Shown in pieces: positions 8,289-17,436 of a stretch of 64,000 nt of DNA (positions within the stretch are counted from its first letter, which is position 1; every line of letters begins with the position of its first letter). A program made the translations under genes and the position numbers. Origin of the DNA: Alicyclobacillus mali. Lineage in GTDB: Bacteria > Bacillota > Bacilli > Alicyclobacillales > Alicyclobacillaceae. The notes below the pieces were generated by a model, which had not been told where the DNA came from, did not search any database, and worked only from the letters and a program-made list of their open reading frames with translations. The stretch lies in NCBI RefSeq assembly GCF_017329565.1, contig NZ_JAFMTT010000015.1, one strand, 5' to 3'.

Positions 8289-10412
8289 ATGAAGTGGACA
8301 GGATGGGGTAACGCCATTCGCCGCTGGCTGGACGATGATGCGTTTCGCCATAGTCGGCGAATCCGCGTGTGGATATACGCGGGTCTCGGCGTTCTCTTGT
8401 TCGCAATTCTCGCGTCGAGCATGATGCCTCCCCGGTATCATTTCGCGGTCGGAGAGGTGAGCCCCACGACCGTTGTAGCCCCGGTGACGGCCGTCGATAC
8501 GGCTGCGACAGCAGCCAAGCGCCAGGCGGCAGAGGCGAAGGTCCCGAAGCAGTACGCGCAGTCGCCGCAGGTGCTGTCGGACGCGCTGCAACAACTCGCC
8601 GGGCTGTTTGACGCGGCGAGATCGGCCGCCGGCAATCCGAACCTGACGCCGACCGAGCGCCTGGCGGAGGTGCGGCGTGTTGCGCCGCAAGGGCTGTCCA
8701 CCTCGACGCTGGAACTGATGCTGGGCGAGCCTGCCGCGCGGCTCGCCGAGCTCGAGAAAGACGCGGCGAAAGTGGTACAGGCCATCCTGAGTCAGCCGTT
8801 TTACGCCGACTCGATGCAACAGTCGATGCTTCTTGTGGACAGGCAGATTGTGAATCTCAACCTCGGGCTGGATCGAGATGCGGCCCTGATTGTGCAGAAC
8901 ACCGCGGTGAGCGTGCTCCGGCCCAACATGGTGTATCAGGCGCAGGCGACGCAGGAGGCGCGTGAGCAAGCCGCGGAGAGCGTTCAGCCGGTTTTGATTC
9001 ATCAAGGCGACGTGATCGTCGCGAAGAACCAGGTTGTCACGCAGGACGTCATCAGCAAGCTCAAGGACGTGGGACTGTATTCGGCGTATCCGAGCGTTCG
9101 CGTCGGGGTTGGCTTCGCTGTGTTCATCGCGCTTTCAATCGCGATGCTCGCCGCCTACGTCGAGCGAAGGGCACCGAGGCGCCGGCTGGATAACCTGATG
9201 CTTGGCATCCTGGGGCTCGTGTTCGTCCTCATGGCCATCCTGATTGCGGTGACCAAGTGGATTGTCGAGGCGGGCGGGCCGACGTCGACGCCGTATCTGC
9301 TGCCCATCTCGCTTGGCGCGATGCTCATCACGGTGATGATGGACTCGTCCCTCGCTGTGGTGGCGGCCTTTTTCTTCTCGTTTCTGCTCGGGGCTGCGTT
9401 CGGGATGAACTACGATTTTGTGTTCTACGGCTTCGTCGGATCGCTCGTCGGCGCCTACAGCGTTGCGCGCGTCACCAGCCGGGCGACGTTCATGCGGGCG
9501 GGATTCATCGTGTCAGCGGTGAACATGGGCACGGTCATCGCGCTCTACTTGTTGGAAACGAGCCGGGGGACAGATCTGCACGCGCTGTCGCTGCATGTGG
9601 GCCTGGCTGCGCTGAACGGCGTGTTCGCGGCCATTCTGACAATGGGTATTTTGCCGTTTTTCGAATCGGCGTTTGGTCTGCTCACGCCCATTCGGCTTCT
9701 CGAACTGTCGAACCCGAATCATCCACTGCTGCGGAAAGTGTTGCTCGAGGCCCCGGGCACGTACCACCACAGCCTGATTGTCGGCAACCTTGCGGAGGCC
9801 GCGGCGGAACTGGTGGGGGCCGATCCACTTCTGTGCCGCGTGGGCGCGTATTACCACGATGTCGGCAAGACAAGGCGGCCCATGTTCTTTGTGGAGAACC
9901 AGATGACGAAGGAGAATCCGCACGACAAGGTGGCGCCGAGTCTCAGCCACCTCATCATCACGTCGCACGTCTCGGATGGACTCGAGATGCTGCGCAAGGC
10001 CGGGATTCCGAAGCCCATCCAGGATATTTGCGCCACGCATCACGGGACGACTATTTTGTGGTATTTTTATCACAAGGCCAAGGAGCAGGATAAAAACGGA
10101 ACCGTGCGCGTGGACGACTTTCGATACCCGGGCCCAAAGCCCAAGACGCGCGAGTGCGCCATCATCATGATCTGCGACGCGGTCGAGGCTGCGGTCCGCA
10201 GCATGTCGCGGCCGACGCCCAACCGCGTGGAGGGCGTCATCCGCAAGATCATCCGAGATCGCCTCCAGGACGGGCAATTGGACGAATGCGATCTGACCCT
10301 GCAGGATCTCGACGCGATGGTCGGAGCATTCATGAAGACGCTCAAAGGCATTTACCACGCGCGCATTGAGTATCCCGACATTGACAAGTTGAAGAAGGAA
10401 GTGGCAAAGTGA
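8289..10412 (+). CDS. pgpH: Cyclic-di-AMP phosphodiesterase PgpH (7TMR-HDED, HD family)
   Basis: A 707-residue membrane enzyme. One N-terminal membrane helix precedes a large extracytoplasmic 7TMR-HDED domain (about residues 50-270), then seven membrane helices (about 275-470), then a cytoplasmic HD domain with NHPLLRKVLLEAPGTYHHS, the metal-binding HD in YYHDVGK, and the histidine-rich ATHHGT. PgpH hydrolyses the second messenger c-di-AMP to pApA (family knowledge). ATG 8289 is preferred over ATG 8280 because AAGGAG lies ten bases before it. The coding end overlaps the ybeY GTG. It was formerly called yqfF. Confidence 0.92.
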   Translation: MKWTGWGNAIRRWLDDDAFRHSRRIRVWIYAGLGVLLFAILASSMMPPRYHFAVGEVSPTTVVAPVTAVDTAATAAKRQAAEAKVPKQYAQSPQVLSDALQQLAGLFDAARSAAGNPNLTPTERLAEVRRVAPQGLSTSTLELMLGEPAARLAELEKDAAKVVQAILSQPFYADSMQQSMLLVDRQIVNLNLGLDRDAALIVQNTAVSVLRPNMVYQAQATQEAREQAAESVQPVLIHQGDVIVAKNQVVTQDVISKLKDVGLYSAYPSVRVGVGFAVFIALSIAMLAAYVERRAPRRRLDNLMLGILGLVFVLMAILIAVTKWIVEAGGPTSTPYLLPISLGAMLITVMMDSSLAVVAAFFFSFLLGAAFGMNYDFVFYGFVGSLVGAYSVARVTSRATFMRAGFIVSAVNMGTVIALYLLETSRGTDLHALSLHVGLAALNGVFAAILTMGILPFFESAFGLLTPIRLLELSNPNHPLLRKVLLEAPGTYHHSLIVGNLAEAAAELVGADPLLCRVGAYYHDVGKTRRPMFFVENQMTKENPHDKVAPSLSHLIITSHVSDGLEMLRKAGIPKPIQDICATHHGTTILWYFYHKAKEQDKNGTVRVDDFRYPGPKPKTRECAIIMICDAVEAAVRSMSRPTPNRVEGVIRKIIRDRLQDGQLDECDLTLQDLDAMVGAFMKTLKGIYHARIEYPDIDKLKKEVAK

Positions 10413-10882
10413 ACCGTTTGTCCATCGATGTCACCTGTGAGGTGGAATGGCCGCTCGATCCGCCGAACGCTGACCCGCAGGCGTTTGTCGAACGCGTGCT
10501 TGAGGCGGCGGCCGAGCGAATCGGGGTGCGGGGCGAGGTGTCCGTGCTGTTGGTCGACGATGGCGCCATCCACGAGTTGAACCGGACCTATCGCCAGGTG
10601 GACAGGCCCACCGACGTGTTGTCCTTCCCGATGAACGAGGGCGTGGCGCTGGCCGATCCCGACGACGTGGACCCCATCCTCGGCGATATCGTGGTGAGCG
10701 TCGATCGCGCCCACGAACAGGCCGGGGCATACGGCCATTCCCTCGCAAGAGAAATGGCGTTTTTGTTGGTGCACGGCTTTTTGCACCTGAACGGGTTCGA
10801 TCACGAGGATGAGGCGGGCGAACGCGAGATGTTCGGGCTTCAGGAGGAGATCTTGCTCGGCATCGGGCTGGCGAGATCGTAG
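10409..10882 (+). CDS. ybeY: Endoribonuclease YbeY (rRNA maturation factor)
   Basis: A 157-residue UPF0054 metalloprotein with the zinc-binding HGFLHLNGFDHE motif (HGxLHLxGyDH) near residues 120-131, plus the conserved NRTYRQVDRPTDVLSFPM. YbeY acts in 16S rRNA 3'-end maturation and ribosome quality control. GTG 10409 overlaps the pgpH TGA (GTGA) behind GAAGGAAG. It is followed by dgkA and era in the standard order. Confidence 0.95.
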   Translation: MNRLSIDVTCEVEWPLDPPNADPQAFVERVLEAAAERIGVRGEVSVLLVDDGAIHELNRTYRQVDRPTDVLSFPMNEGVALADPDDVDPILGDIVVSVDRAHEQAGAYGHSLAREMAFLLVHGFLHLNGFDHEDEAGEREMFGLQEEILLGIGLARS

Positions 10883-10900
10883 TGACGAGGCGGTGAATCC

Positions 10901-11440
10901 ATGAAGGACGCGGGGCGAGGCGGGCACGCGCGAACCGACGCCAAGGCGCAGCCGTTTGTCCGCGCCGTGGCGTACAGCCTGCGCGGCGTCGTGTACGCCT
11001 TCCACACAGAGAAAAATCTGAAGCGGGACGTCTGGCTGTTCACCTGCCTCGCCGCCGTCGAGTGGTGCCTGCGCCCCAGCATCGCGCAGGCGGCCCTGAC
11101 GGTGTTCGTGTCGATGTGCGTATTCGCCGCAGAACTGTTCAACACGGCGATCGAACTGGCCGTGGACGTGGCTTCCACCTGGAAAGATCATCCGGTGGCT
11201 GGCATGGCGAAGGACGTCGCGAGCGGCGCCGTGACGTTCGTCGCGTTTGGAGCGCTCGCCATCGCGGCGTGGCTGCTCGTGTCCGACTGGCCGTGGCACT
11301 TGTGGCTTTGGAGCCTTCGCAATCTGGGGTCAGTGGTTCTTGTCACCATTTGGTTGATGGCCGTATGGGCAGTGAGGCTTTGGCCTTACCACCCAGACAT
11401 CGAGATCAAACGGCCGCGAAAGGGGGGAGCAGCGGAATGA
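10901..11440 (+). CDS. dgkA: Diacylglycerol/undecaprenol kinase DgkA family
   Basis: A 179-residue membrane protein. The DgkA core (about residues 20-130) has the motif ELFNTAIELAVD and the ENLKRD-like KNLKRD segment; in Gram-positive bacteria this family phosphorylates undecaprenol for cell-wall lipid carrier supply. Family members are usually 120-130 residues; here two extra hydrophobic segments (about 115-165) and a basic tail extend it. It overlaps era by ATGA. The extra C-terminal helices resemble a degenerate PAP2-like or simple membrane extension; I cannot assign them. Confidence 0.85.
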   Translation: MKDAGRGGHARTDAKAQPFVRAVAYSLRGVVYAFHTEKNLKRDVWLFTCLAAVEWCLRPSIAQAALTVFVSMCVFAAELFNTAIELAVDVASTWKDHPVAGMAKDVASGAVTFVAFGALAIAAWLLVSDWPWHLWLWSLRNLGSVVLVTIWLMAVWAVRLWPYHPDIEIKRPRKGGAAE

Positions 11441-12333
11441 CCTACAAATCTGGTTTCGTGGCGCTCATAGGTCGGCCGAACGTCGGCAAGTCGACTCTTC
11501 TCAACGCGCTCGTCGGGCAGAAGGTCGCCATCATGTCGAACCGACCGCAGACGACGCGCAACCGCATCCGCGGCGTGCGGACGACGGAGACGTCGCAGAT
11601 GATCTTCATCGACACGCCTGGTATTCACAAGCCGAAGCATCGCTTGGGCGAGTACATGGTGGACATCGCGCTCAAGACGCTGAACGAGGTGGACGTGATC
11701 GTCCTGGTGGTGGATGCGTCTTCGTACGTGCATCCCACGGAAATCGAGATCGTCAAGCAGCTCGAGCGCGTGCGGACGCCGGTCGCTCTCGCGCTCAACA
11801 AAGTGGATGCACTGGAGGATCGCGCCCTTGTGTTGAAGCGCATCGAGGAGTATCAGGCGCTCCGGCCCTTTGACGAATACGTGCCGATTTCAGCGCTCAG
11901 AGGCGAGCAGGTGGACCTCTTGGCCGAGGTGATCGAGAAGCGACTGCCGGAGGGGCCGAGGTATTACCCGGACGACATGATCACGGACCAGCCGGAATCG
12001 TTCATCGTCAGCGAAATTGTGCGGGAAAAAGTGCTGATGCTGACGCGCGACGAAGTCCCACACTCGGTGATGGTGGCCGTGGAACACATGGAGCGCCGTT
12101 CGTCGGACACGTTGTACGTCAGCGCGGTCATTTACACCGAGCGGGAGAGCCAAAAGGCCATTCTCATCGGCAAACAGGGCCAGATGTTAAAGCGCGTAGG
12201 CGAGATGGCGCGGCACGAGCTTGAGGCTTTGTTCGGCAATCGGATTTACCTGGAGCTGTGGGTCAAAGTGAAGCGGGATTGGCGGAACAAGCCGGCGTTG
12301 CTGCACCAGTTCGGCTTCGATCGGGACGGCTGA
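11437..12333 (+). CDS. era: GTPase Era
   Basis: A 298-residue Ras-like GTPase with G1 GRPNVGKST (residues 13-21), G3 DTPG, G4 NKVD and a C-terminal KH domain containing VIYTERESQKAILIGKQG (the GxxG loop is GKQG). Era binds the 3' end of 16S rRNA and checks 30S maturation. ATG 11437 overlaps the dgkA stop. Followed by yqzL and recO as in Bacillus. Confidence 0.97.
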   Translation: MTYKSGFVALIGRPNVGKSTLLNALVGQKVAIMSNRPQTTRNRIRGVRTTETSQMIFIDTPGIHKPKHRLGEYMVDIALKTLNEVDVIVLVVDASSYVHPTEIEIVKQLERVRTPVALALNKVDALEDRALVLKRIEEYQALRPFDEYVPISALRGEQVDLLAEVIEKRLPEGPRYYPDDMITDQPESFIVSEIVREKVLMLTRDEVPHSVMVAVEHMERRSSDTLYVSAVIYTERESQKAILIGKQGQMLKRVGEMARHELEALFGNRIYLELWVKVKRDWRNKPALLHQFGFDRDG

Positions 12334-12424
12334 GCCCCAGGGGATTCCGGGTATACGGGAGGGGCATCACGGCAGACTACAACCATGGAAATGCAGTCCG
12401 CGGAGCGGAAGGGAGACGATGCCG

Positions 12425-12586
12425 ATGCGTGACATCACGTGGAAGGTATTCGAGCTCACCGGGGACGTGTACGCGTACCTCCTGTATCGGGCCTGTCAAG
12501 AAGCAGAACAACTCCCGGACGAGGAACAACCGGAAGAAGACGAGCTCCATCAGGATTCGCATTTCCAGGCGTCGCTGAAGGGCTGA
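12425..12586 (+). CDS. yqzL: YqzL-like small protein
   Basis: A 53-residue protein between era and recO: MRDITWKVFELTGDVYAYLL followed by an acidic, Glu/Gln-rich tail. The aromatic TW-VF-TG-V-YLL pattern and the position match the short Bacillus YqzL protein, function unknown. AAGGGAG at 12409-12415 is nine bases before ATG 12425; ATG 12419 in the same frame is too close to it. Its stop is two bases from the recO start, so it is in the same transcript. Confidence 0.75.
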   Translation: MRDITWKVFELTGDVYAYLLYRACQEAEQLPDEEQPEEDELHQDSHFQASLKG

Positions 12587-12588
12587 GT

Positions 12589-13404
12589 GTGACGGTGATA
12601 TGGACGACAGAGGCCGTTGTCGTGCGGGTTGTGCGCTACGGCGAGCGCGATGCCATCCTGACGCTCCTGACCGAAACAGGGCTCGTGACGGCCATGGCGC
12701 GAGGCGGCGCAAGGTCGACCGGGCGCCTGTCGGCGGCGGCGCGCCTCTGCGCGCAAGGGACCTACGTATTGTACCAAGGGCGGGGGATGGGCGACGTGCG
12801 GCAGGCCGAGATCGCCCGCCTGCGACGCGCCGTACACGAAGATGTGGTCAAAGCGGCCTACGCCGCCTATTTGTGCGATCTCGCCAGCCGCACCGTTCCG
12901 GAGCGGCCCGACGCGCCTCCGGCGGCCTACCGGCAATTTGTGTCGGTGTTGGACGGGCTGGAGGCGGATCGAGTGCCTGCGGATGTGCTCGCGCGCGCGT
13001 TTGAGCTAAAGGTGTGCGCGTGGCTCGGGGTGGCGCCCGATTGGCGCCGCTGCATTCGCTGCGGTGCCGAATTTGCACAGGCCGGCGGAGAGCTGCGCTA
13101 CGATCCGCGCGAAGGCGGCCTCATTTGCGGAGAGTGCGTGAGCGCCGTGGCGAGCGACGTAACCCGCGCGTGGCCGGTGCCGCGCAAGATAGCGGCTGTC
13201 CTCCACCTGTTGACGTACGCCGATATTGCCAGACTTCACCGTGTCGATCTTTCGGGCGGCATGCGGGATTCGCTGTCTCGCATTCTCGCGCATCAACTGC
13301 GCGAATTCGCAGGCGTGGGAGGCCGAGCGCGCCAAGTGCTCGACGATATCGTGGCGTCGCTCCCCGACGCCCCTGACGATCATCGCGGCGATCTTCACAC
13401 ATAA
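12589..13404 (+). CDS. recO: DNA repair protein RecO
   Basis: A 271-residue RecO: an N-terminal OB-fold (IWTTEAVVVRVVRYGERDAILTL), a helical middle, and the zinc finger of Gram-positive RecO with CIRCGAEF and, 20-odd residues later, LICGECVS. RecO loads RecA on SSB-coated gaps with RecR. GTG 12589 gives the conserved N-terminus and follows the yqzL stop by two bases. The upstream extension of the frame reads through yqzL and is not used. glyQS, common between recO and dnaG in other Firmicutes, is absent. Confidence 0.93.
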   Translation: MTVIWTTEAVVVRVVRYGERDAILTLLTETGLVTAMARGGARSTGRLSAAARLCAQGTYVLYQGRGMGDVRQAEIARLRRAVHEDVVKAAYAAYLCDLASRTVPERPDAPPAAYRQFVSVLDGLEADRVPADVLARAFELKVCAWLGVAPDWRRCIRCGAEFAQAGGELRYDPREGGLICGECVSAVASDVTRAWPVPRKIAAVLHLLTYADIARLHRVDLSGGMRDSLSRILAHQLREFAGVGGRARQVLDDIVASLPDAPDDHRGDLHT

Positions 13405-13531
13405 GCGACATGTGGGAACCATAAACTGATTCGGGGATAGAGAAGAGGATAAATTTGACTTGGGGCGTCGATACTAGGCATGTCTCAGAGCTGGCTTCCG
13501 GGGACGCCGCAAGCTTCGAGAGAAGCCTTGG

Positions 13532-13600
13532 TGTCGATTCGTGTCGAGAAAGAGACAATTTTTTGCGGATAGGAGGAAAGTGTCCTACTTTGTAGAATAC
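13532..13600 (+). promoter_or_regulatory. Candidate Spo0A boxes and sigma-H-like promoter of dnaG-sigA
   Basis: Two Spo0A-like heptamers, TGTCGAT (13532-13538) and TGTCGAG (13542-13548), differ from TGTCGAA only at the last base and repeat in the same orientation 10 bp apart. Downstream, GGAGGAAAG (13572-13580) and GTAGAATAC (13592-13600) resemble sigma-H -35 and -10 elements, with 13 bp between AGGAAAG and AGAAT (14 is usual). In Bacillus subtilis the sigA operon is known to carry a sigma-H promoter. The rest of the 265-base recO-dnaG gap shows nothing else I can name. Prediction only. Confidence 0.45.
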
Positions 13601-13669
13601 GTGAGTAGGTACCGGCGAACCACATGGCCACATACGGCCGTGGGTTCACGCCGCATAGGGGGTGCAGTG

Positions 13670-15475
13670 ATGAACGTTCCAGAGACGTTCATAGATACGC
13701 TGCGCCAGAAGGTCGACATCGTCGAAGTCATCAGCGAATACGTGCCTCTGCGCAAGTCGGGGCGCTCGTATGTTGGACTGTGCCCGTTCCACAACGAGCG
13801 CACGCCCTCGTTTTCCGTCTCGCCCGACCGCCAAGTATACCATTGCTTCGGATGTGGGGCCGGCGGCACCGTGTTCCGATTTCTCATGGATATCGAGGGC
13901 CTGTCGTTTGCAGAGACGGTGTCGTTGCTCGCCGAGCGCTGCGGTATCGCCGTGCCAGAATCGATGCGAGCGTCTGCTCCACGCTCACCTAAGCTCGAGC
14001 GGTACCGGCAGGCACACGAGCTGGCCGCAAAAGCGTTCAACCACATTCTAATGAATACAGATGCTGGAGTGCAAGCCCTTCACTATCTTCTTTCGCGCGG
14101 AATTTCACGGTCAACCATGGCGAGCTACCAATTGGGCTATGCGCCTCCCTCGGGCCGGGCCATGATGTCGTTTCTTCAGCAAAAGGGCTTTTCGGCTGAA
14201 GAACTCATTTCCTGCGGACTCGCGGTGGATCTCGGCGGTGAACTGGTGGATCGGTTTCGCGGCCGCGTCATCATTCCCATCGCGGACCGGCGAGGACAGG
14301 TCGTCGCCTTCGGCGCGAGGGCCATGGGCGACGAAGTGAAGCCCAAATACCTCAATTCGCCCGAATATGAGCTGTTTCACAAGGGCAGGATGCTCTTCAA
14401 TGTGCATCGCGCGCGGAAGGCGATACGCCAGGAACGGAGAGCTCTGCTGCTCGAAGGTTACATGGATGTTTTGGCTGTGGCTCAGGCGGGCATCGAATGC
14501 GCGGTTGCAACGCTCGGTACGAGCTTGACAGAAGAGCAGGCCCAGTTGCTCAAGGCCGAATGTGACAAGGTCGTCATCGCATACGACGGCGATGAGGCCG
14601 GGCGTAAGGCGACGGTCCGGGCCATCGACGTGCTTGAGCAGGCCAGTGTCACGCCCGTGGTGCTTCGGCTCCCTGACGGCATGGATCCGGACGAATACAT
14701 CCGAGCACACGGCGCGCGGGCGTTTGAGCGCATGCTGTCGGAATCGACGTGGACCGCGGTTCAGTTCTTGATGGAGGACCTGCGCGCCCGCGCGGAGTGG
14801 GTGAGCCCGGCCGGTCGAACCGAGTTTTTGCGTCAGGCGCTGCGACTGCTGGCGGAGCGCGCAAGCCCGGTTGAACAGGAATATCAGCTGCGAAATTTGT
14901 CACAGGAATTTAACCTCTCTGTCGAAACATTGAAGGAGGAGATGCGCGGTTTCGCGAAACCATTAAGGCGTCGTTCTCCTTCGAGGGAAGAGGTTGCCCC
15001 GTGGATGAATGCTCCGCGCGCCGCCAAGGGGAAGGATCAGGTGAGCCTCCGGATTCTCCAGGCTGCGCTGTTCAGCCAGGAAGCGGCAGAGTACCTGATG
15101 GAGAAGGGCGTCACCGAGCTTGCCCATCCACTGCATACGGCGCTTTTGTCGCACGTGTACTCCTGGCGGCTCGAGCAGCCAGGACAACCGCCGTCCGCGT
15201 TCGTGGATCGGCTGGAAGATGAGGATTTGATTCGCCTGGCGTCTTCCCTCCTGTTTGACGAGCCTCCTGAGATCACGGTGGAACTCGTGGAGGATTACCT
15301 GAGGGCGCTCGAGCTTTCCAGGTTGGAGCAGGAGTTGAAGGAAAAGGTGCGAGCGTGGGGCGAGGCCGAGGCGGCCGGCGACCAAGAAAAGACTAGAGAG
15401 ATCAAACTGCAAGTGGAGTGGATTCAGAGCCAGATTGCAACCATGAAGCAGCCCCGCGCGCTCCACGCCGAATGA
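13670..15475 (+). CDS. dnaG: DNA primase DnaG
   Basis: A 601-residue primase. The N-terminal CHC2 zinc finger is CPFHNERTPSF ... YHCFGCGAGG (residues 39-67). The TOPRIM domain has the metal-binding EGYMDVLA and the DGDEAGRKA motif. The C-terminal about 150 residues are the DnaB-interacting helical region. ATG 13670 lies seven bases after AGGGGG and begins MNVPETFIDTLRQKV, as in the family; the frame is open upstream to a GTG at 13580 behind AGGAGG, an alternative I judge less likely. dnaG and sigA form the macromolecular synthesis operon. Confidence 0.95.
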   Translation: MNVPETFIDTLRQKVDIVEVISEYVPLRKSGRSYVGLCPFHNERTPSFSVSPDRQVYHCFGCGAGGTVFRFLMDIEGLSFAETVSLLAERCGIAVPESMRASAPRSPKLERYRQAHELAAKAFNHILMNTDAGVQALHYLLSRGISRSTMASYQLGYAPPSGRAMMSFLQQKGFSAEELISCGLAVDLGGELVDRFRGRVIIPIADRRGQVVAFGARAMGDEVKPKYLNSPEYELFHKGRMLFNVHRARKAIRQERRALLLEGYMDVLAVAQAGIECAVATLGTSLTEEQAQLLKAECDKVVIAYDGDEAGRKATVRAIDVLEQASVTPVVLRLPDGMDPDEYIRAHGARAFERMLSESTWTAVQFLMEDLRARAEWVSPAGRTEFLRQALRLLAERASPVEQEYQLRNLSQEFNLSVETLKEEMRGFAKPLRRRSPSREEVAPWMNAPRAAKGKDQVSLRILQAALFSQEAAEYLMEKGVTELAHPLHTALLSHVYSWRLEQPGQPPSAFVDRLEDEDLIRLASSLLFDEPPEITVELVEDYLRALELSRLEQELKEKVRAWGEAEAAGDQEKTREIKLQVEWIQSQIATMKQPRALHAE

Positions 15476-15511
15476 CGGGTTGCGCCGAATGGGGTAAAGG
15501 AGGCGGGGAAC

Positions 15512-16618
15512 ATGGCGAAGACGAATGACGAAATCCGCGATGAGGATCAGGGTATCACCCTTCAGGAAGCGAAACAGCAGCTGATTGAACTGGGCAAAAA
15601 ACAAGGCTCGTTGACATATGAGGAGATCTCGGATCGGCTGAGCTCGTTCGACATGGACGCCGATGCGATGGATGATTTCTTCGAACAGCTGGCGGAACTC
15701 GGGATTGACGTCGTGAACGAGCGGGACGAAGAAGGGGGGCGCGAGGACGACGATTACGATCTCGACGATCTCTCCGTTCCGCCCGGCGTCAAGATTTCGG
15801 ATCCCGTGCGCATGTACCTGAAGGAGATTGGGCGCGTGCCGCTTTTGTCCGCGCAGGAGGAGATCGAGCTCGCCAAGCGGATCGAACAAGGGGACGAAGA
15901 GGCGAAGCAGCGCCTGGCGGAGGCCAACCTGCGCCTTGTGGTCAGCATCGCGAAGCGATACGTCGGGCGTGGCATGCTGTTTCTCGACCTGATCCAAGAA
16001 GGCAACCTGGGCTTGCTCAAGGCGGTTGAGAAGTTTGACTACCGAAAGGGCTACAAGTTCAGCACGTACGCCACGTGGTGGATCCGGCAGGCCATCACGC
16101 GGGCCATTGCCGACCAGGCGCGGACCATCCGAATTCCGGTGCACATGGTGGAGACGATTAACAAGCTCATCCGCGTCTCCCGGCAGCTCCTTCAGGAGTT
16201 GGGGCGTGAGCCGACGCCGGAAGAGATTGCCGCCGAGATGGACCTGACGCCGGAGAAGGTGCGCGAGATTCAGAAAATCGCGCAGGAACCTGTGTCGCTG
16301 GAGACGCCGATTGGCGAAGAGGATGACTCGCATCTCGGCGACTTTATTCCGGACGACGAGGCACCCGCGCCGGCGGACGCGGCGGCTTACGAGCTCTTGA
16401 AGGAGCAGTTGGAGGACGTGCTCGACACGCTGACGGAGCGCGAGGAAAACGTGCTTCGGCTGCGCTTCGGATTGGATGACGGCCGCACTCGCACCCTGGA
16501 GGAAGTCGGCAAGGTGTTTGGGGTGACGCGGGAACGCATCCGCCAAATTGAGGCGAAGGCGCTCCGCAAGCTGCGCCACCCGAGTCGAAGCAAGCGGCTC
16601 AAGGACTTCCTCGAGTGA
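15512..16618 (+). CDS. sigA: Primary RNA polymerase sigma factor SigA
   Basis: A 368-residue sigma-70 factor, close to the 371 of Bacillus subtilis SigA. Region 2 contains LRLVVSIAKRYVGRGM, DLIQEGNLGLLKAVEKFDY and the -10-recognition segment FSTYATWWIRQAITRAI. Region 3 has RIPVHMVETINKL. Region 4 ends with TLEEVGKVFGVTRERIRQIE, the -35 helix-turn-helix. The N-terminal acidic part is a short region 1.1. AAAGGAGG precedes ATG 15512. It follows dnaG by 36 bases. Confidence 0.98.
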   Translation: MAKTNDEIRDEDQGITLQEAKQQLIELGKKQGSLTYEEISDRLSSFDMDADAMDDFFEQLAELGIDVVNERDEEGGREDDDYDLDDLSVPPGVKISDPVRMYLKEIGRVPLLSAQEEIELAKRIEQGDEEAKQRLAEANLRLVVSIAKRYVGRGMLFLDLIQEGNLGLLKAVEKFDYRKGYKFSTYATWWIRQAITRAIADQARTIRIPVHMVETINKLIRVSRQLLQELGREPTPEEIAAEMDLTPEKVREIQKIAQEPVSLETPIGEEDDSHLGDFIPDDEAPAPADAAAYELLKEQLEDVLDTLTEREENVLRLRFGLDDGRTRTLEEVGKVFGVTRERIRQIEAKALRKLRHPSRSKRLKDFLE

Positions 16619-16792
16619 GGATATGGCCACTCCGCGCATGCACAGGCTGCTCGTCTCGTGATGGGGCGTGGCGGCCTGATTTCGTTTTTGGCAACTGGGC
16701 GACGAAACGTTGGCTCATTGCTCGCCGGTCTACAGCTCTCATCGTCCGCGTATCGTGGGAGAAGGAGACGGCGATGAGGCGGTGGGGACAAC

Positions 16793-17392
16793 TTGGCCTG
16801 GCTGTGGATGTGCCTGCTGGCGTGCGGGGTGGCGGCGGTGGGGTCGCTCGCGTTTCTCATTCGGTTTGCCGAACGCCTGAAATACGAGGGAAGGTCCATG
16901 CGCCCGGAGAAGAGCGACGTGGGCGTCGTGCTCGGCGCGTACACGGATGGCTTTGAACCCAGCCATCCGCTTGCGGCCAGGCTTCGAGCGGCCATTGTGT
17001 TGTATCGCCAGGGCTACATCCGCGCCATCATCGTGAGCGGCGGCCGGGGGGAGAACGAGACCGTTGCCGAGGCGAGGAGCATGAAGCGTTTCCTGGTCAT
17101 AAACGGCATCCCCGCGGACGCGGTGCACGAAGAGAGAATGTCCACCAACACGTGGGAAAATTTGTATCACAGCAAGGATATCATGCGAGATCGAGGGTAT
17201 CGGACGGCGGTCATCATCACGTCTGACTACCACCTTCCGCGGGCGATTGCCGTCGCGCGCACGCTGGGCGTGGAGGCGACGGGCTGCGGCGCCGCGTCCA
17301 CGAAAGGGGAGTTTCGCGCAGCCGTGCGCGAGGTGTTTGCCCACATCGAGTACATGCTCCGGGGACGACAGGCCCCGTTTTGGAAGGCGTAA
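16793..17392 (+). CDS. YdcF/SanA-like family protein (DUF218)
   Basis: A 199-residue protein with an N-terminal hydrophobic anchor (about residues 3-25) and a DUF218 domain: VGVVLGAYTDG, AIIVSGGRGENETVAEA, STNTWENLYHSKDIM and ITSDYHLPRA, the conserved histidine-bearing loop. The family acts at the cell envelope in bacteria; biochemical function is uncertain. TTG 16793 is the first usable start, as an in-frame stop sits at 16775; ATG 16808 is possible. The 170 bases before it show no clear element. Confidence 0.8.
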   Translation: MAWLWMCLLACGVAAVGSLAFLIRFAERLKYEGRSMRPEKSDVGVVLGAYTDGFEPSHPLAARLRAAIVLYRQGYIRAIIVSGGRGENETVAEARSMKRFLVINGIPADAVHEERMSTNTWENLYHSKDIMRDRGYRTAVIITSDYHLPRAIAVARTLGVEATGCGAASTKGEFRAAVREVFAHIEYMLRGRQAPFWKA

Positions 17393-17436
17393 ACCCAACT
17401 GTTGATGGCGTGAGTGAGGTCGAGAGGGGGATGGCA

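Noticed and set aside
13541..13669. N-terminal extension of DnaG from GTG 13541 or 13580
   Set aside because: Family N-termini begin at the PETFIDTLRQKV segment; the extension is Arg-rich and unlike DnaG, although AGGAGG before 13580 kept it in doubt.
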